From the NCBI GenBank assembly GCA_021295965.1, contig JAGWBI010000006.1, positions 1,005-65,004 of the forward strand: a DNA stretch of 64,000 nucleotides, given 5' to 3'. The stretch is from Dehalococcoidia bacterium (GTDB lineage Bacteria > Chloroflexota > Dehalococcoidia > Lucifugimonadales > UBA3495). The translations under genes and the position numbers were made by a program. Below are positions 38,610-48,019 of the stretch, one piece after another; position 1 is the stretch's first letter; each line of letters starts with the position of its first letter. A model generated the notes under the pieces. It was not told where the DNA came from and did not search any database. It worked only from the letters and a program-made list of their open reading frames with translations.

Positions 38610-39788
38610 ATGACCACCGCAACCTATGACCTGGTGTTGAACGGCGGCAACCTGCTCGACCCGGCCCAGGGCATCAACAACGCGCCCCGCGACATCGCCT
38701 TCAAGGATGGCAAGGTAGCCGCTGTCGCCGAGCGCATCGACCCGGCCAGTGGCGCCCAAAGCATCGACGTTGCCGGCAAGCTGATAACCCCCGGCCTGAT
38801 TGACCTGCACGGCCACTTTTACCACGGCGCCAGCGGCAGCGCCGTCCACGCCGATCAAACCTGCCTCGGCAGCGGCGTGACCACCGGCGTTGACGCCGGC
38901 AGCGCCGGCTTCCTCAACTATGGGGCCATGCGCGATTACGTGTTCCCGGCCCACCGCACCCGGCTCATCGCCTTCCTGCACATCGGCGCGGTTGGCCTGG
39001 CCGCCAACCGAGTGCTGGGCGGCGGCCTGCACGATATGCGCATCATCGACGTAGGGGAAACGGTACAGGCCATCAAGGCCAACCCCGGTTTCCTTTTCGG
39101 CGTGAAGGTGCGGATGCACTACGACGCCGTGGCCCGCTGGAACGCCCACGAAGCCATGGCCAGGGCCAAGGAGGCCGCCACCGAAGCCGGCGTCAGACTC
39201 ATGGTTCACGTCAGCGGCACACCTATACCCCTACCGGACGTGCTGGAGCATCTCGGCCCCGGCGACATATCCACCCATGCCTTCAACGGTCTCCCGGAGA
39301 ATATGCTGGACAATGACGGCAAAGTCCGCCCCGAGGTCCGCGCCGCCGCCGACCGGGGCGTCATCATGGACGTGGCCCACGCCGGAGTCCACTGCGATGT
39401 TGAGGTGGTCAAGGCAGCCATGGATCAGGGCATCATCCCGGATACCATCAGCACCGACATTCACGTCCCGCCTCCCGGTCGAATTGTCTATCTGATGAAT
39501 GACCTGGTGAGCAAGTTCCACGCGCTGGGGATGCCCCTGGCCGACGCCATAACCGCCAGCACCAGCCGCCCCGCGGAAATCCTGGGCTTGCAGGACAGCA
39601 TCGGCTCTCTCGGCGTGGGTATGGAGGGTGACGCCGCCGTGTGGGAGCAACGCGAGGGCCGTTTCGTCTGGCACGACATGGCCGGCCACAACGTGGATGG
39701 CAAGCTGCGCCTGGACACCTTCGCCACCGTCAAGGGCGGCATCGTCATGTGGCGGGAAGGCCGCCTGACCGAGATGGGCAATTGCTAG
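38610..39788 (+). CDS. Amidohydrolase/deacetylase family metallohydrolase
   Basis: DLVLNGGNLLDPAQGIN; KLITPGLIDLHGHFYHGAS; TISTDIHVPP. Confidence 0.9.
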   Translation: MTTATYDLVLNGGNLLDPAQGINNAPRDIAFKDGKVAAVAERIDPASGAQSIDVAGKLITPGLIDLHGHFYHGASGSAVHADQTCLGSGVTTGVDAGSAGFLNYGAMRDYVFPAHRTRLIAFLHIGAVGLAANRVLGGGLHDMRIIDVGETVQAIKANPGFLFGVKVRMHYDAVARWNAHEAMARAKEAATEAGVRLMVHVSGTPIPLPDVLEHLGPGDISTHAFNGLPENMLDNDGKVRPEVRAAADRGVIMDVAHAGVHCDVEVVKAAMDQGIIPDTISTDIHVPPPGRIVYLMNDLVSKFHALGMPLADAITASTSRPAEILGLQDSIGSLGVGMEGDAAVWEQREGRFVWHDMAGHNVDGKLRLDTFATVKGGIVMWREGRLTEMGNC

Positions 39789-40528
39789 AGGCGCGAGACC
39801 AACTCCCTCACCAACAGCGTCGCGCAGCCGCCGATAATCACGAACAGCACGGCGTATCGGAAGACTCTAAGAGACATCCGCCGCGCCAGCCAGCCGCCGG
39901 CGATCGCGCCCACCAGCACGACCGGTATGCCCAGAGCGATGTTGTAAGCCGTCTCCACGGGGAATAAGCCCGCCACGAAATACAGGGCCAATCCCAACAC
40001 GCCGGCCAGCAGGAAATACATCGCCAGGGTCGCCCGCATCGTTTCCCGGGGCCAACCCTGCTCGATGGCGTATATGCCGGCTAGCGGGCCTCCAATGCTC
40101 AGCGTCGTGGTCAGCAGGGTGGTAGTAAAACCGAAACCCACCGCGCCCCGACGGGTCCGCGCCGCCGGAACGCGCACGTTGAACAGGCTCAGCACCGCTA
40201 TGGACAGTATCAGCGTGGTGATCGCGATCCGTAGGGGAGCCGGCGCTGCCACGCTCAGCAGTACCACCCCCAACGGAACCGGCGGCAACCCGGCAATCAG
40301 GAACAGCCAGGACTCCCGCCAGCGCAGGTGCCGCCAGGTCTGCGCCAGCACCAGCAGCGTGGTAATCGCTATCATCGCGTTGACCAGCACCACCGTCTTT
40401 TGGGGGACCATAATCAACAGGAGAATGGGCGCTGCCGCCAAAGCCATGCCGAAGCCGACGGCGCTGAAGACGAAAGATCCCAGCAGCAGCGCGGCCAGAC
40501 CAATGACCAGCTCCCAGCCGGCCAGCAT
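39785..40528 (-). CDS. TauE/SafE family sulfite exporter-like membrane protein
   Basis: Eight-TM-like hydrophobic profile; GSFVFSAVGFGMALAAAPILLLI; VGFGFTTTLLTTTLSIGGPLAGIY. Confidence 0.87.
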   Translation of the reverse strand: MLAGWELVIGLAALLLGSFVFSAVGFGMALAAAPILLLIMVPQKTVVLVNAMIAITTLLVLAQTWRHLRWRESWLFLIAGLPPVPLGVVLLSVAAPAPLRIAITTLILSIAVLSLFNVRVPAARTRRGAVGFGFTTTLLTTTLSIGGPLAGIYAIEQGWPRETMRATLAMYFLLAGVLGLALYFVAGLFPVETAYNIALGIPVVLVGAIAGGWLARRMSLRVFRYAVLFVIIGGCATLLVRELVSRL

Positions 40529-41529
40529 CAGGACAGGTTGAACAGGCCCTGCTGGGCGGCGCGGAGCAGGGTGCGCTGGATCTGCACCACCGGCGGGCCG
40601 TCTCTGGCCAGCACGATTTCCACCTCATCATCGGGTGTCAGCGTTAGCGAACGCTCGCCGTCCAGCGCCACCGTGCAGTACCGGGGTTCCAACGGCACGG
40701 GTATCCCTTCCTGCAGGAGTTCCCACTCGGCAATAGCCGCCGGTCCCACGATGCCGGGAGCCACGGGCGCGATCACGGTGGCAGCCGGCGCGTCCTCGTC
40801 GGCGTCCCGGGCCAGCTTGTAGCGCAGCCCGCCCACGTCGGCAAGAGACAGAGGATGCAGCCTCCCGCCCACCGACGACAGGCCGATACCGGCCGGCTCG
40901 GCCCGGGTCAGAAACACCTCATGCACCGTGTCCAGGTCCCAGATCGCGCGGGTCGCAACGTAGCGTTCCCGCGAAATCGCAACGTCAACCAGGGCCATTT
41001 CCCGGAACTCGCCGTTCACCCGTATTTGGAGGATCTTGCTGACCACCGAGGTATCGGACAGTTCCAACCGCCCGGAGGCCACCAGGCCAGCCGCGATGCC
41101 GGCCAGCGTCCCTTCGACCATCACCGGAAAGACGTTGTTGGTTCCAGTCGAGATCGCCACCAGCGGAATCTGGCTGGTGGCTGCGGCCACGGCGCGGTTG
41201 GTGCCGTCGCCGCCCAGGGTGATGAGGCAGCCCACGCCCATTTCGGTCATCATCGTGGCGGCGCGCATGGTGTCGCCTTCGGTGTAAAGGGGCGACATGG
41301 GCAGCATTTCCAGGGGAATGGAGATGCTGGAATCTTCTGCGGCGCGCCGGCACAGATTGCCACTGTCGGGCATCGCCACCACCTTTTCGACCTCAGTGGA
41401 TTGCAGGCCGATGAGAGCCCGCCGGACGGTGTTAACCTTCTCCCAGTCCGGCACCACCCGGCCTTGGGCCACCAGGCGGCGAATGTCTTTGCTGGCTGCT
41501 GGGTTGGCGATGATGCCGACGGTGGACAT
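40528..41529 (-). CDS. ATP-NAD kinase family protein (AcoX-like)
   Basis: VGIIANPAASKDIRRLVAQG; GVGCLITLGGDGTNRAVA; STGTNNVFPVMVEGTLAG. Confidence 0.9.
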   Translation of the reverse strand: MSTVGIIANPAASKDIRRLVAQGRVVPDWEKVNTVRRALIGLQSTEVEKVVAMPDSGNLCRRAAEDSSISIPLEMLPMSPLYTEGDTMRAATMMTEMGVGCLITLGGDGTNRAVAAATSQIPLVAISTGTNNVFPVMVEGTLAGIAAGLVASGRLELSDTSVVSKILQIRVNGEFREMALVDVAISRERYVATRAIWDLDTVHEVFLTRAEPAGIGLSSVGGRLHPLSLADVGGLRYKLARDADEDAPAATVIAPVAPGIVGPAAIAEWELLQEGIPVPLEPRYCTVALDGERSLTLTPDDEVEIVLARDGPPVVQIQRTLLRAAQQGLFNLS

Positions 41530-41667
41530 GACAAATATAAGTTATGATGGACGAAGCTGCCGCAGGTGGATAACGGGGGCTTACTATACACCATCGCCAA
41601 CGGTCTGCGGCCCACTATCGGGCTTGCCAATAGCCGAAAACCGCAGTCTGCAAGCAAGGATGGTACA

Positions 41668-42099
41668 ATGCGGGATAATGAAGGAACCCGCCCAACGTGG
41701 CGTTTTTTCGACGGGGCGGTGTCGATCAGCGTCAGTATGCTGCTGGCAGTACTGTTAAGTGATTGTGGAAGTTGCGGCGGCCTGCCGCTGTTGGGTTATC
41801 TGAAGCTGCTGACGGAGCGGGATGACGGGATCATCATAGTAGCGACGCTGCTCCTGTTCCCCGCGTCGATTGCGTTGTACGGAGGAATGACTGTGTTTTT
41901 CGCCGCCAGAGAGACCGCGAAAGCGTGGGCTGAAAAAAGAGAGATGAAACGCCGCGAGGAAGGTCGCCGGGAAGGTCGCCGGGAAGGTCGCCGGGAGGAG
42001 CGCGAGCGCATCCGCCAAGAATTGGCAAAACTCGGTGCGCCGCTGACGCCGGAACAGGCTGAAATTTTGGCCGTTGAGGCTGAAGACGAACTCAAATAG
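41668..42099 (+). CDS. Small membrane protein with (GRRE)n repeat-coded tail, paralog B
   Basis: TRPTWRFFDGAVSISVSMLLAVLLSDCGSCGGLPLLGYL ... EGRREGRREGRREERERIRQELAKL; paralogous to 17816..18289. Confidence 0.75.
   Translation: MRDNEGTRPTWRFFDGAVSISVSMLLAVLLSDCGSCGGLPLLGYLKLLTERDDGIIIVATLLLFPASIALYGGMTVFFAARETAKAWAEKREMKRREEGRREGRREGRREERERIRQELAKLGAPLTPEQAEILAVEAEDELK
41962..41997 (+). repeat. In-frame 12-nt tandem repeat, 3 units (GGTCGCCGGGAA)
   Basis: ggtcgccgggaaggtcgccgggaaggtcgccgggag. Confidence 0.9.
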
Positions 42100-42147
42100 G
42101 CCAGTCCCGGTTTTGGATACGGCTATTGCCAATTACAGGAGCGCGTC

Positions 42148-43569
42148 ATGGACCCCGAACTCGCCTTCACTCCCGCCACCGACATACGGCGCATGATTGC
42201 CGACGGCGAAATTTCCTCGGTGGAACTCACCGAGTTTTTCTACCAGCGGATCGAAGAACTGAACCCCCAACTCAATGCCTACCTTACGCTCTGCCCGGAT
42301 CAGGCTTTGGCCGATGCCAGGGCAGCCGACGAGGCGGTGCAGCGCGGCGACGAATTGGGCCCCCTGCACGGTATCCCGATCTCCGTCAAGGACCTGGAGT
42401 TGACCAACGGGGTCAGGACGACGATGGGCTCAGCCATTTTCCGCGACCGCGTGCCCGACATGGACTCCATCGTGGTGGAGCGTGTGAAAGCGGCCGGCGG
42501 CGTAATCCTGGGCAAGACCAACACGCCGGAGTTCGGGCAGTCTGGTACCACCGAAAACCTGGTCAGCGAGCCGTGCCGCAACCCGTGGAACACCGACTAC
42601 ACGCCCGGCGGCAGCAGCGGCGGCGCAGCGGCGGCATTGGCCGCCGGCCTCTGCACCCTCGCCACCGGCAGCGACGGCGGCGGCAGCATTCGCATTCCGT
42701 CCAGCTTCAGCGGCGTCACGGGCATCAAACCGTCGCAGGGCCGTGTGCCCCGCTACGGAGGCTACGGCGGGCCGGCAGTGAACCACTTCTCCCAGAGCGG
42801 CCCCATGAGCCGCACCGTTCGCGATACTGCCATGCTGCTCCAGGCGCTCGCCGGCCCCGACTCCCGGGACGCCAACACCATGACCGACCTCCCACCGGAC
42901 TACATGGCGGCGCTGGAGGGCGGCGTCGCCGGCTGGCGCATTGCGTGGAGCGACGATCTGGGCTACGCCGCCGTGGACCCCGAGGTAGTGCAGATCACCC
43001 GCGCCGCCGCCCAGATCTTCCAGGAGATGGGGGCGACTGTCGAAGAAGCGGCGCCGGAGATTGAGGGCGGCGACCCGTTCCCGGCTTTCTCCACCGTGTT
43101 TGGCACCGCATCCTACACTTCATACGAGAGCCTCTATCCCGAGCGGCGAGATGAATTGACCCACTACGTGCGGAACACCTTTGATGCGGCGTCAAAGCAC
43201 ACCGCTGCCGACTTGTCGAGGGCCTTGGCTTACGTTGACCGGCTCAAGCGCCGGTTCGCTGACTTCTTCAACACCTACGACCTGCTGTTGACGCCGGCCA
43301 TGGCGGTTACGGCCTTCCCCATCGGCCAGCATCCCACCAGCATCGCCGGTCGCTCGGTGGAGCCGTGGTGGGGCTATCTGCCCTTCACCTTCCCCATCAA
43401 CATGAGCGGGCAAACGGCGTCCAGCGTACCCTGCGGTTTCTCCGCCGCCGGCCTTCCTGTCGGTCTGCACATCGTGGGCCCGGCCGGGGGAGAGGGCCGA
43501 GTGTTGCGGGCAATGGCGGCCTTCGAGGATGCCCAGCCCTGGGCACAGCGCCGGCCGCCGGTCTCTTAG
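42148..43569 (+). CDS. Amidase (amidase signature family)
   Basis: GIPISVKDLELTNGVRTTMGS; TPGGSSGGAAAALAAGLCTLATGSDGGGSIRIPSSFSGVTGIKPSQGR. Confidence 0.96.
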   Translation: MDPELAFTPATDIRRMIADGEISSVELTEFFYQRIEELNPQLNAYLTLCPDQALADARAADEAVQRGDELGPLHGIPISVKDLELTNGVRTTMGSAIFRDRVPDMDSIVVERVKAAGGVILGKTNTPEFGQSGTTENLVSEPCRNPWNTDYTPGGSSGGAAAALAAGLCTLATGSDGGGSIRIPSSFSGVTGIKPSQGRVPRYGGYGGPAVNHFSQSGPMSRTVRDTAMLLQALAGPDSRDANTMTDLPPDYMAALEGGVAGWRIAWSDDLGYAAVDPEVVQITRAAAQIFQEMGATVEEAAPEIEGGDPFPAFSTVFGTASYTSYESLYPERRDELTHYVRNTFDAASKHTAADLSRALAYVDRLKRRFADFFNTYDLLLTPAMAVTAFPIGQHPTSIAGRSVEPWWGYLPFTFPINMSGQTASSVPCGFSAAGLPVGLHIVGPAGGEGRVLRAMAAFEDAQPWAQRRPPVS

Positions 43570-43589
43570 CGCACCGAAGCGGCGCAGCC

Positions 43590-43615
43590 GGGGCGGGTTT
43601 CAAACCCGCCCCTAC
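43590..43615. repeat. GGGGCGGGTTTCAAACCCGCCCCTAC palindrome (GGTTT core)
   Basis: Same family as 12167, 38534, 45122. Confidence 0.85.
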
Positions 43616-43632
43616 GATTTACCGCTGGAGGT

Positions 43633-44463
43633 TTATTCCTCGTCGCGGATGCGGGAGTACATCGCCAGCGGCGTTGCCGCCAGCAAACCGGCATCCACCG
43701 GCAGCACCACGCCGGAAACCCAGCGTGCTTCGTCACTGGCCAGGAACAGGGCGGCGTAGGCGATGTCCCACGCGTTACCCTCGATTCCCAGGGGACCGGC
43801 CTTGCGCCGATTCTGCCGTGTCTCCTCGGCCATCGCGCCGGCGACCATGGGCGTGTAGATATGTCCGGGCGCAATCACGTTGACGCGGATGTTGTCACGG
43901 CCCAGATGCACCGCCATCGTCTCCGACATCCCGATCACACCCGACTTGGAAGCCGAATACGGAATGCTGGCAAGGCCGCTGCCGGCCCGCACGCCGGCGA
44001 TGGAGGACATATTGATGATGCTGCCGCCGCCGGCGGCGATCATCTTCGGCGCGGCGTACTTGGTGGTCAGCATCATGCTCTTCAAATTCACGTCCAGCAC
44101 GTTGTCCCAAACGCTTTCCTCAACGTCGGTGGGCGTGCCCGGGCCGGTGATGCCGACGTTATTGAACAGGATGTGCAGCGCCCCGTAGCGTTCCACGGCG
44201 GCGTTCACGATGGCCTCGCAATCGGAGGCGTCGGTCACGTCGGCCGCCATGACCGACGCCTCGCCACCCTGCTCGTGGATGATGGCCAACGTCTCCTCGG
44301 CGGCTTGCGTGTTGCGATCCACCAGCAGAACCTTCGCGCCTTCCTGGGCAAACAGGATTGAAGCGGCCTTGCCGGTTCCGGTACCGGGGCCGCTGGAGCC
44401 GGCTCCCGTGACAATAGCGACTTTATCTTGCAGGCGGGGACGGCCCGACGGCAGCAGGGTCAT
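43633..44463 (-). CDS. SDR family oxidoreductase
   Basis: KVAIVTGAGSSGPGTGTGKAASILF; NNVGITGPG; YSASKSGVIGMSE. Confidence 0.93.
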   Translation of the reverse strand: MTLLPSGRPRLQDKVAIVTGAGSSGPGTGTGKAASILFAQEGAKVLLVDRNTQAAEETLAIIHEQGGEASVMAADVTDASDCEAIVNAAVERYGALHILFNNVGITGPGTPTDVEESVWDNVLDVNLKSMMLTTKYAAPKMIAAGGGSIINMSSIAGVRAGSGLASIPYSASKSGVIGMSETMAVHLGRDNIRVNVIAPGHIYTPMVAGAMAEETRQNRRKAGPLGIEGNAWDIAYAALFLASDEARWVSGVVLPVDAGLLAATPLAMYSRIRDEE

Positions 44464-44484
44464 TTTCAACCTCCGGCAAATTGG

Positions 44485-44510
44485 TGGGGGCGAATAATCA
44501 TTCGCCCCCA
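44485..44510. repeat. TGGGGGCGAATAATCATTCGCCCCCA palindrome (AATAAT core)
   Basis: Arm variant of the GTAGGGGCG-AATAAT family. Confidence 0.85.
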
Positions 44511-44532
44511 TGGAGTTGTGAGTTGACGAGGG

Positions 44533-45099
44533 CTAGGTTGCCGACACCGGCTGCGGGCTGAGCAGCCAGTCCTGAGCTTGTTTGGCGGCGTCAGAAAGCC
44601 ATTGGCTCATGATGGCTTCTCGGCCTTCGGGAATTTCCACGCCCAGACCGTCGGCCAGGCGGTTCATGAAGTTGAACACACAGGTTATCGCCACCGTGGA
44701 CAGTATCTGCTGATCGGTGAGGCCCACGGTGCGCAGGCCCTCAACATCCGATTCCCGCATCAATGCGGGTGTCAACGTCAGTTTGACGGCATAATCCAGA
44801 ATGGCCCGGGTCTGGGGGTCCAGGTCGGCTTGCTTGTAATCATGGATGATGTGGCTGGAATACTCAGGATCGCCGGAATGCTGACGGAGGAACCCTCCGT
44901 GGGCGACGGCTCAATAACGGCAGCGGTTGACCAGCGAAACCACCGTAGCGATTGCCTCTTCCTGGGTGCGTGTCAACGCCGAGGAGCCAAAGGTGGCTTT
45001 GTGATTAAGATTCTGCACCGCTGCCATCAAGTCGGGGTTGATGGACATACACTTGATGACCGACGGCACCGCCGCGTCGTCTTCGCGTATCCAGGACAT
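44533..45099 (-). CDS. AhpD-like/peroxidase-related protein, probable selenoprotein with in-frame UGA (Sec) at 44911..44913
   Basis: Same frame continues through TGA: ...EEAIATVVSLVNRCRY[TGA]AVAHGGFLRQHSGD...LTDQQILSTVAITCVFNFMNRLADGLG...*; TGA occupies the second Cys of CxxC-x3-H; hairpin follows. Confidence 0.8.
44884..44900 (-). promoter_or_regulatory. Candidate bacterial SECIS hairpin
   Basis: Minus strand UGA-GCCGUCGCCC-ACGGAGG-GUU-CCUCCGU; 7-bp stem, or 6-bp stem with GGUUC apical loop, starting 10 nt after UGA. Confidence 0.6.
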
Positions 45100-45121
45100 T
45101 TGAAAGGCTCCTTCATTCGGT

Positions 45122-45150
45122 GTAGGGGCGGGTTTGAAACCCGCCCCTAC
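45122..45150. repeat. GTAGGGGCG-GGTTTGAAACC palindrome (GGTTTGAAACC core)
   Basis: gtaggggcgggtttgaaacccgcccctac. Confidence 0.95.
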
Positions 45151-45542
45151 GGATGCTCGGTTCGTGGCACCACCGCCATCTTGTGCTCCGCCGTCCCCAG
45201 CACCAGGTCTCCCAGTTTCGCCACCACCTCGAACCGCAACTTGTTGCCGGACACGTCGGTCAGTACGGAACGGGCCTCCACATCGCTGCCCAGGTCCGCC
45301 GGCGCGAGATGCTTTACGTTGACTTCGTACCCTACCGCCGTTTGTTGGGGGTGAAGCAACGGCAGCACCGCGTGGTATGACGCCTGTTCCATCAGCATAA
45401 TCATGGCCGGCGTGCTGAACTTGGGTGTGTGGGGCGCCAGGTGCTCGTCGGCAACCGTTAATTGCGTTTCGCCTGCCAAACCAGGCCGTATGGCCGGGTT
45501 GATCGGCAGGCGAACCGGATCCGAAGCGCCGGGAGTTGCCAT
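45147..45542 (-). CDS. Thioesterase family protein (fluoroacetyl-CoA thioesterase-like hot-dog)
   Basis: FSTPAMIMLMEQASYHAVLPLLHPQQTAVGYEVNVKHLAPADLGSDVEARSVLTDV. Confidence 0.87.
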   Translation of the reverse strand: MATPGASDPVRLPINPAIRPGLAGETQLTVADEHLAPHTPKFSTPAMIMLMEQASYHAVLPLLHPQQTAVGYEVNVKHLAPADLGSDVEARSVLTDVSGNKLRFEVVAKLGDLVLGTAEHKMAVVPRTEHP

Positions 45543-45568
45543 GGGCAGCAGCCCGGTAGAGGCGGCGA

Positions 45569-46105
45569 CTACGCTGCGACGGGTTGCCCCGTCAGGATGG
45601 ACTCCACCTCGTCCGCAAGCTCAGCGGCCCGCTGTTTGACCTCAGCATCAGTGAGGCTGGACAGTGGGTGCTGGGCCACCACGTAGCGATACTCAGGCAC
45701 GCCCATCATGCGGGTCATGGCCTGGGCGGTGTTGAGGAACACGTGGGTGATGATGGCCGCGGTGGGGACGCCGCGCTTTTCCATGTCGATTCCGTCGTGC
45801 ACACTGCACGAGCTGCAGGTGATGAGGTAATCAACCTCCCCGAGGATGGAGTCGATAACGTCCTGCTTGGCCGGCAGGCTGGCGTGGTGCTTGCTGAAGT
45901 ACTTAACCTCAGAGAAGCCGTGCCGCTCGTTGAGGATGTTGCCCAACTCATGCAGCAGCTGGTCGGCATTGGCCTTGGAGTTCTCCATGAGGCCCAGCCG
46001 CTTGCCGGCAAGCCCGGCGGAGCGGTCGTTCATGCGGAACGGCGTTTGAGGCAACTCGGTGCCCTTGGGGTTCACGAGCCTGAGGCTCGTTTCGGCGGTC
46101 GTCAT
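45569..46105 (-). CDS. UGSC family protein (Cys-form, CSSC motif)
   Basis: GLMENSKANADQLL...EVDYLITCSSCSVHDGIDMEKRGVPTAAIITHVF. Confidence 0.75.
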   Translation of the reverse strand: MTTAETSLRLVNPKGTELPQTPFRMNDRSAGLAGKRLGLMENSKANADQLLHELGNILNERHGFSEVKYFSKHHASLPAKQDVIDSILGEVDYLITCSSCSVHDGIDMEKRGVPTAAIITHVFLNTAQAMTRMMGVPEYRYVVAQHPLSSLTDAEVKQRAAELADEVESILTGQPVAA

Positions 46106-46161
46106 ATCTAACCTCCGTTGGCGTGGTGGTCTAAACTCTACTGGATGGGGTGATTGTACAT

Positions 46162-46980
46162 TCAAACGGTGGCGTCGCGTAACCCCTTTTCGCGGAGCAG
46201 TTGGTCGAGCCAGATGCGGTCGGAGTCGGAAAGTGGCGGCTCCGGATCCTGCTGGTAGTCAATGTCCCGGTCATAGGACCCGAGGATGTACACTTCATCG
46301 ATGATTGGGTTCAGGTCTATGGCGATACCTTCGGAGCCTTGGGCCAACGGCATCATGAAGATGGGTATTGGCTGGCGCATACTGAAGACGTACAGCGACG
46401 CATCGGGCGCAAGCCGCGCATTGCTGATGAGGATGCGGTAGTCGCCGCCGGGAACGTCTCCGACGACCGGCATCGGCGGTCCGGCCCGCAGCAGATCAAT
46501 TTCCACCAAATGGGCGAGGCTGTACTGCACCTCGGCGCGTTTGGACAGGTATTCCTGCCGTCCTTTGCTGGATTTGTTCGTGGGCGACAACAGTTCAAGC
46601 ACCGCCACGACCTCGCGGTTGCTGACCCTGATGATTTTCAGGTAATTCTCTCTTTCCACTTCCAACGCCGGCAGTTCTACGGTGATGGCGTCTTCGGTTT
46701 GCCGGGGTTCCGTCTCCAGGGCAACAGCTCTCTCGGCGGCCCAACCAGGATCCAAAACCATGATGTCCGGTATGCGGGAAGAGCGTCGACCGCTGGTATC
46801 GGGCTCCTCAGATACATACGCCCGTTGTTCGATACGCACCAAATAGTCAGGCCGTAGTTGCGAACCTAAAGTACGGGCCAACTCGGCAATCACCCATTGA
46901 TGTATACCGTGCCAAAGCTCAGGGCGCTCCAAGTACGGATTCATCCCGGCGAACGGGTTTTCCGACAATTGCGTCGTCAT
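46162..46980 (-). CDS. DUF4058 family protein
   Basis: NPFAGMNPYLERPELWHGIHQWVIAELARTLGSQLRPDYLVRIEQRAYV; VAVLELLSPTNKSSKGRQEYLSKRAEV. Confidence 0.9.
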   Translation of the reverse strand: MTTQLSENPFAGMNPYLERPELWHGIHQWVIAELARTLGSQLRPDYLVRIEQRAYVSEEPDTSGRRSSRIPDIMVLDPGWAAERAVALETEPRQTEDAITVELPALEVERENYLKIIRVSNREVVAVLELLSPTNKSSKGRQEYLSKRAEVQYSLAHLVEIDLLRAGPPMPVVGDVPGGDYRILISNARLAPDASLYVFSMRQPIPIFMMPLAQGSEGIAIDLNPIIDEVYILGSYDRDIDYQQDPEPPLSDSDRIWLDQLLREKGLRDATV

Positions 46981-46981
46981 G

Positions 46982-48010
46982 CTAGTCGCCGCCGATCTTC
47001 CTGGTGCGAATGCGGTAGCCGGTGGTGTCGATGATGGCGCTGTAGCGGCCGCCGGTGCCGCCGCCGTGCATGACAAGGATGTCGTTCGGGTCGTTGGCGC
47101 AGCGCATGATGAGTTCCTCGTCGCCGGGACGCTCGGGACCTTGCTTGGAGCCGAGGCGAACCAACTCAGCGCGAGAGCGCCCGCTGTTCTCGATGAGGAA
47201 GTCCTGGATGTCGCGGCGGCTCCAGCCGTCCTGCTGTAGCGTCAGGGCGTGTTCTGGGCCAATGACGATTACCCACTGGGCCGGATAGCGATGGGCCAGC
47301 GCGGTTGACCGCAGAGCATCGCAGATGGAGTACAGGATCTGACGACCCGTGTGGCCGTAGCTGTTGGGCACGCTGACCGGGTTGTAGGCCACCGCCACGG
47401 TGACCACGCTGTCCGACGCCTCAAAGCCACGACTTACGTGCAGCGGTTCCCAGGGAGAGGTCTCCTCATTTTCTGCGACGCAGAAGGTGTACTTGGCGGG
47501 CGTGCCCAGGGTGCCCCGGTCCAGTTGGCCGGGCCAGGCGTCAAAGCCGTTCATGAAGCACAGCCGGACGGCCCGCCCGATGCTCGCGTTGGCGCGAAAG
47601 CCCGGGCCGAACAGTCCGTCCCGGCTGTTGATGCCCAAGGATTCGCGGATGGGGCCGTTGAGTATCATCAGGATGCTGGGGGAACTGGTCGAAGAGGCCG
47701 CCATGTTGACGAAGTTGCGCTCTTCTTCCAGCGTCCGCAGGGCGGTCACCAGCACCGGGAAGTATTCGGCCTGGCAACCGGCCATCACGGCGTTGGCGGC
47801 GGCGTTTTCGGAGGTGATAACCCGGCTCCGCATATCCAGGTTGAGCAACTCTTCTTCTCCGGTGAGGCCGGCGAAAGACAGCATCTCGCGGACTTTGTAA
47901 TCGGCCGGCGGCACTACCGGCAGGCCGTCAGTCCAGCCGAGGCGGAAACATTCCTCAATAGCCTCAATGGTGTCGGCGGTTTCAACATGGCGTTCGGCGC
48001 TGGTGGTCAT
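46982..48010 (-). CDS. Conserved protein of unknown function, candidate partner of UGSC-family proteins
   Basis: IEECFRLGWTDGLPVVPPADYKVREMLSFAG; NAVMAGCQAEYFPVLVTALRTL; adjacency to UGSC-type gene. Confidence 0.6.
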   Translation of the reverse strand: MTTSAERHVETADTIEAIEECFRLGWTDGLPVVPPADYKVREMLSFAGLTGEEELLNLDMRSRVITSENAAANAVMAGCQAEYFPVLVTALRTLEEERNFVNMAASSTSSPSILMILNGPIRESLGINSRDGLFGPGFRANASIGRAVRLCFMNGFDAWPGQLDRGTLGTPAKYTFCVAENEETSPWEPLHVSRGFEASDSVVTVAVAYNPVSVPNSYGHTGRQILYSICDALRSTALAHRYPAQWVIVIGPEHALTLQQDGWSRRDIQDFLIENSGRSRAELVRLGSKQGPERPGDEELIMRCANDPNDILVMHGGGTGGRYSAIIDTTGYRIRTRKIGGD

Positions 48011-48019
48011 CGTAATCTC

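Noticed and set aside
44911-45099. Stand-alone 62-aa protein
   Set aside because: The AhpD-like frame continues past the TGA at the catalytic Cys; merged into the selenoprotein call.
45569-46105. UGSC-family gene as a second selenoprotein
   Set aside because: The motif is encoded TGC AGC TCG TGC (CSSC); no in-frame TGA.
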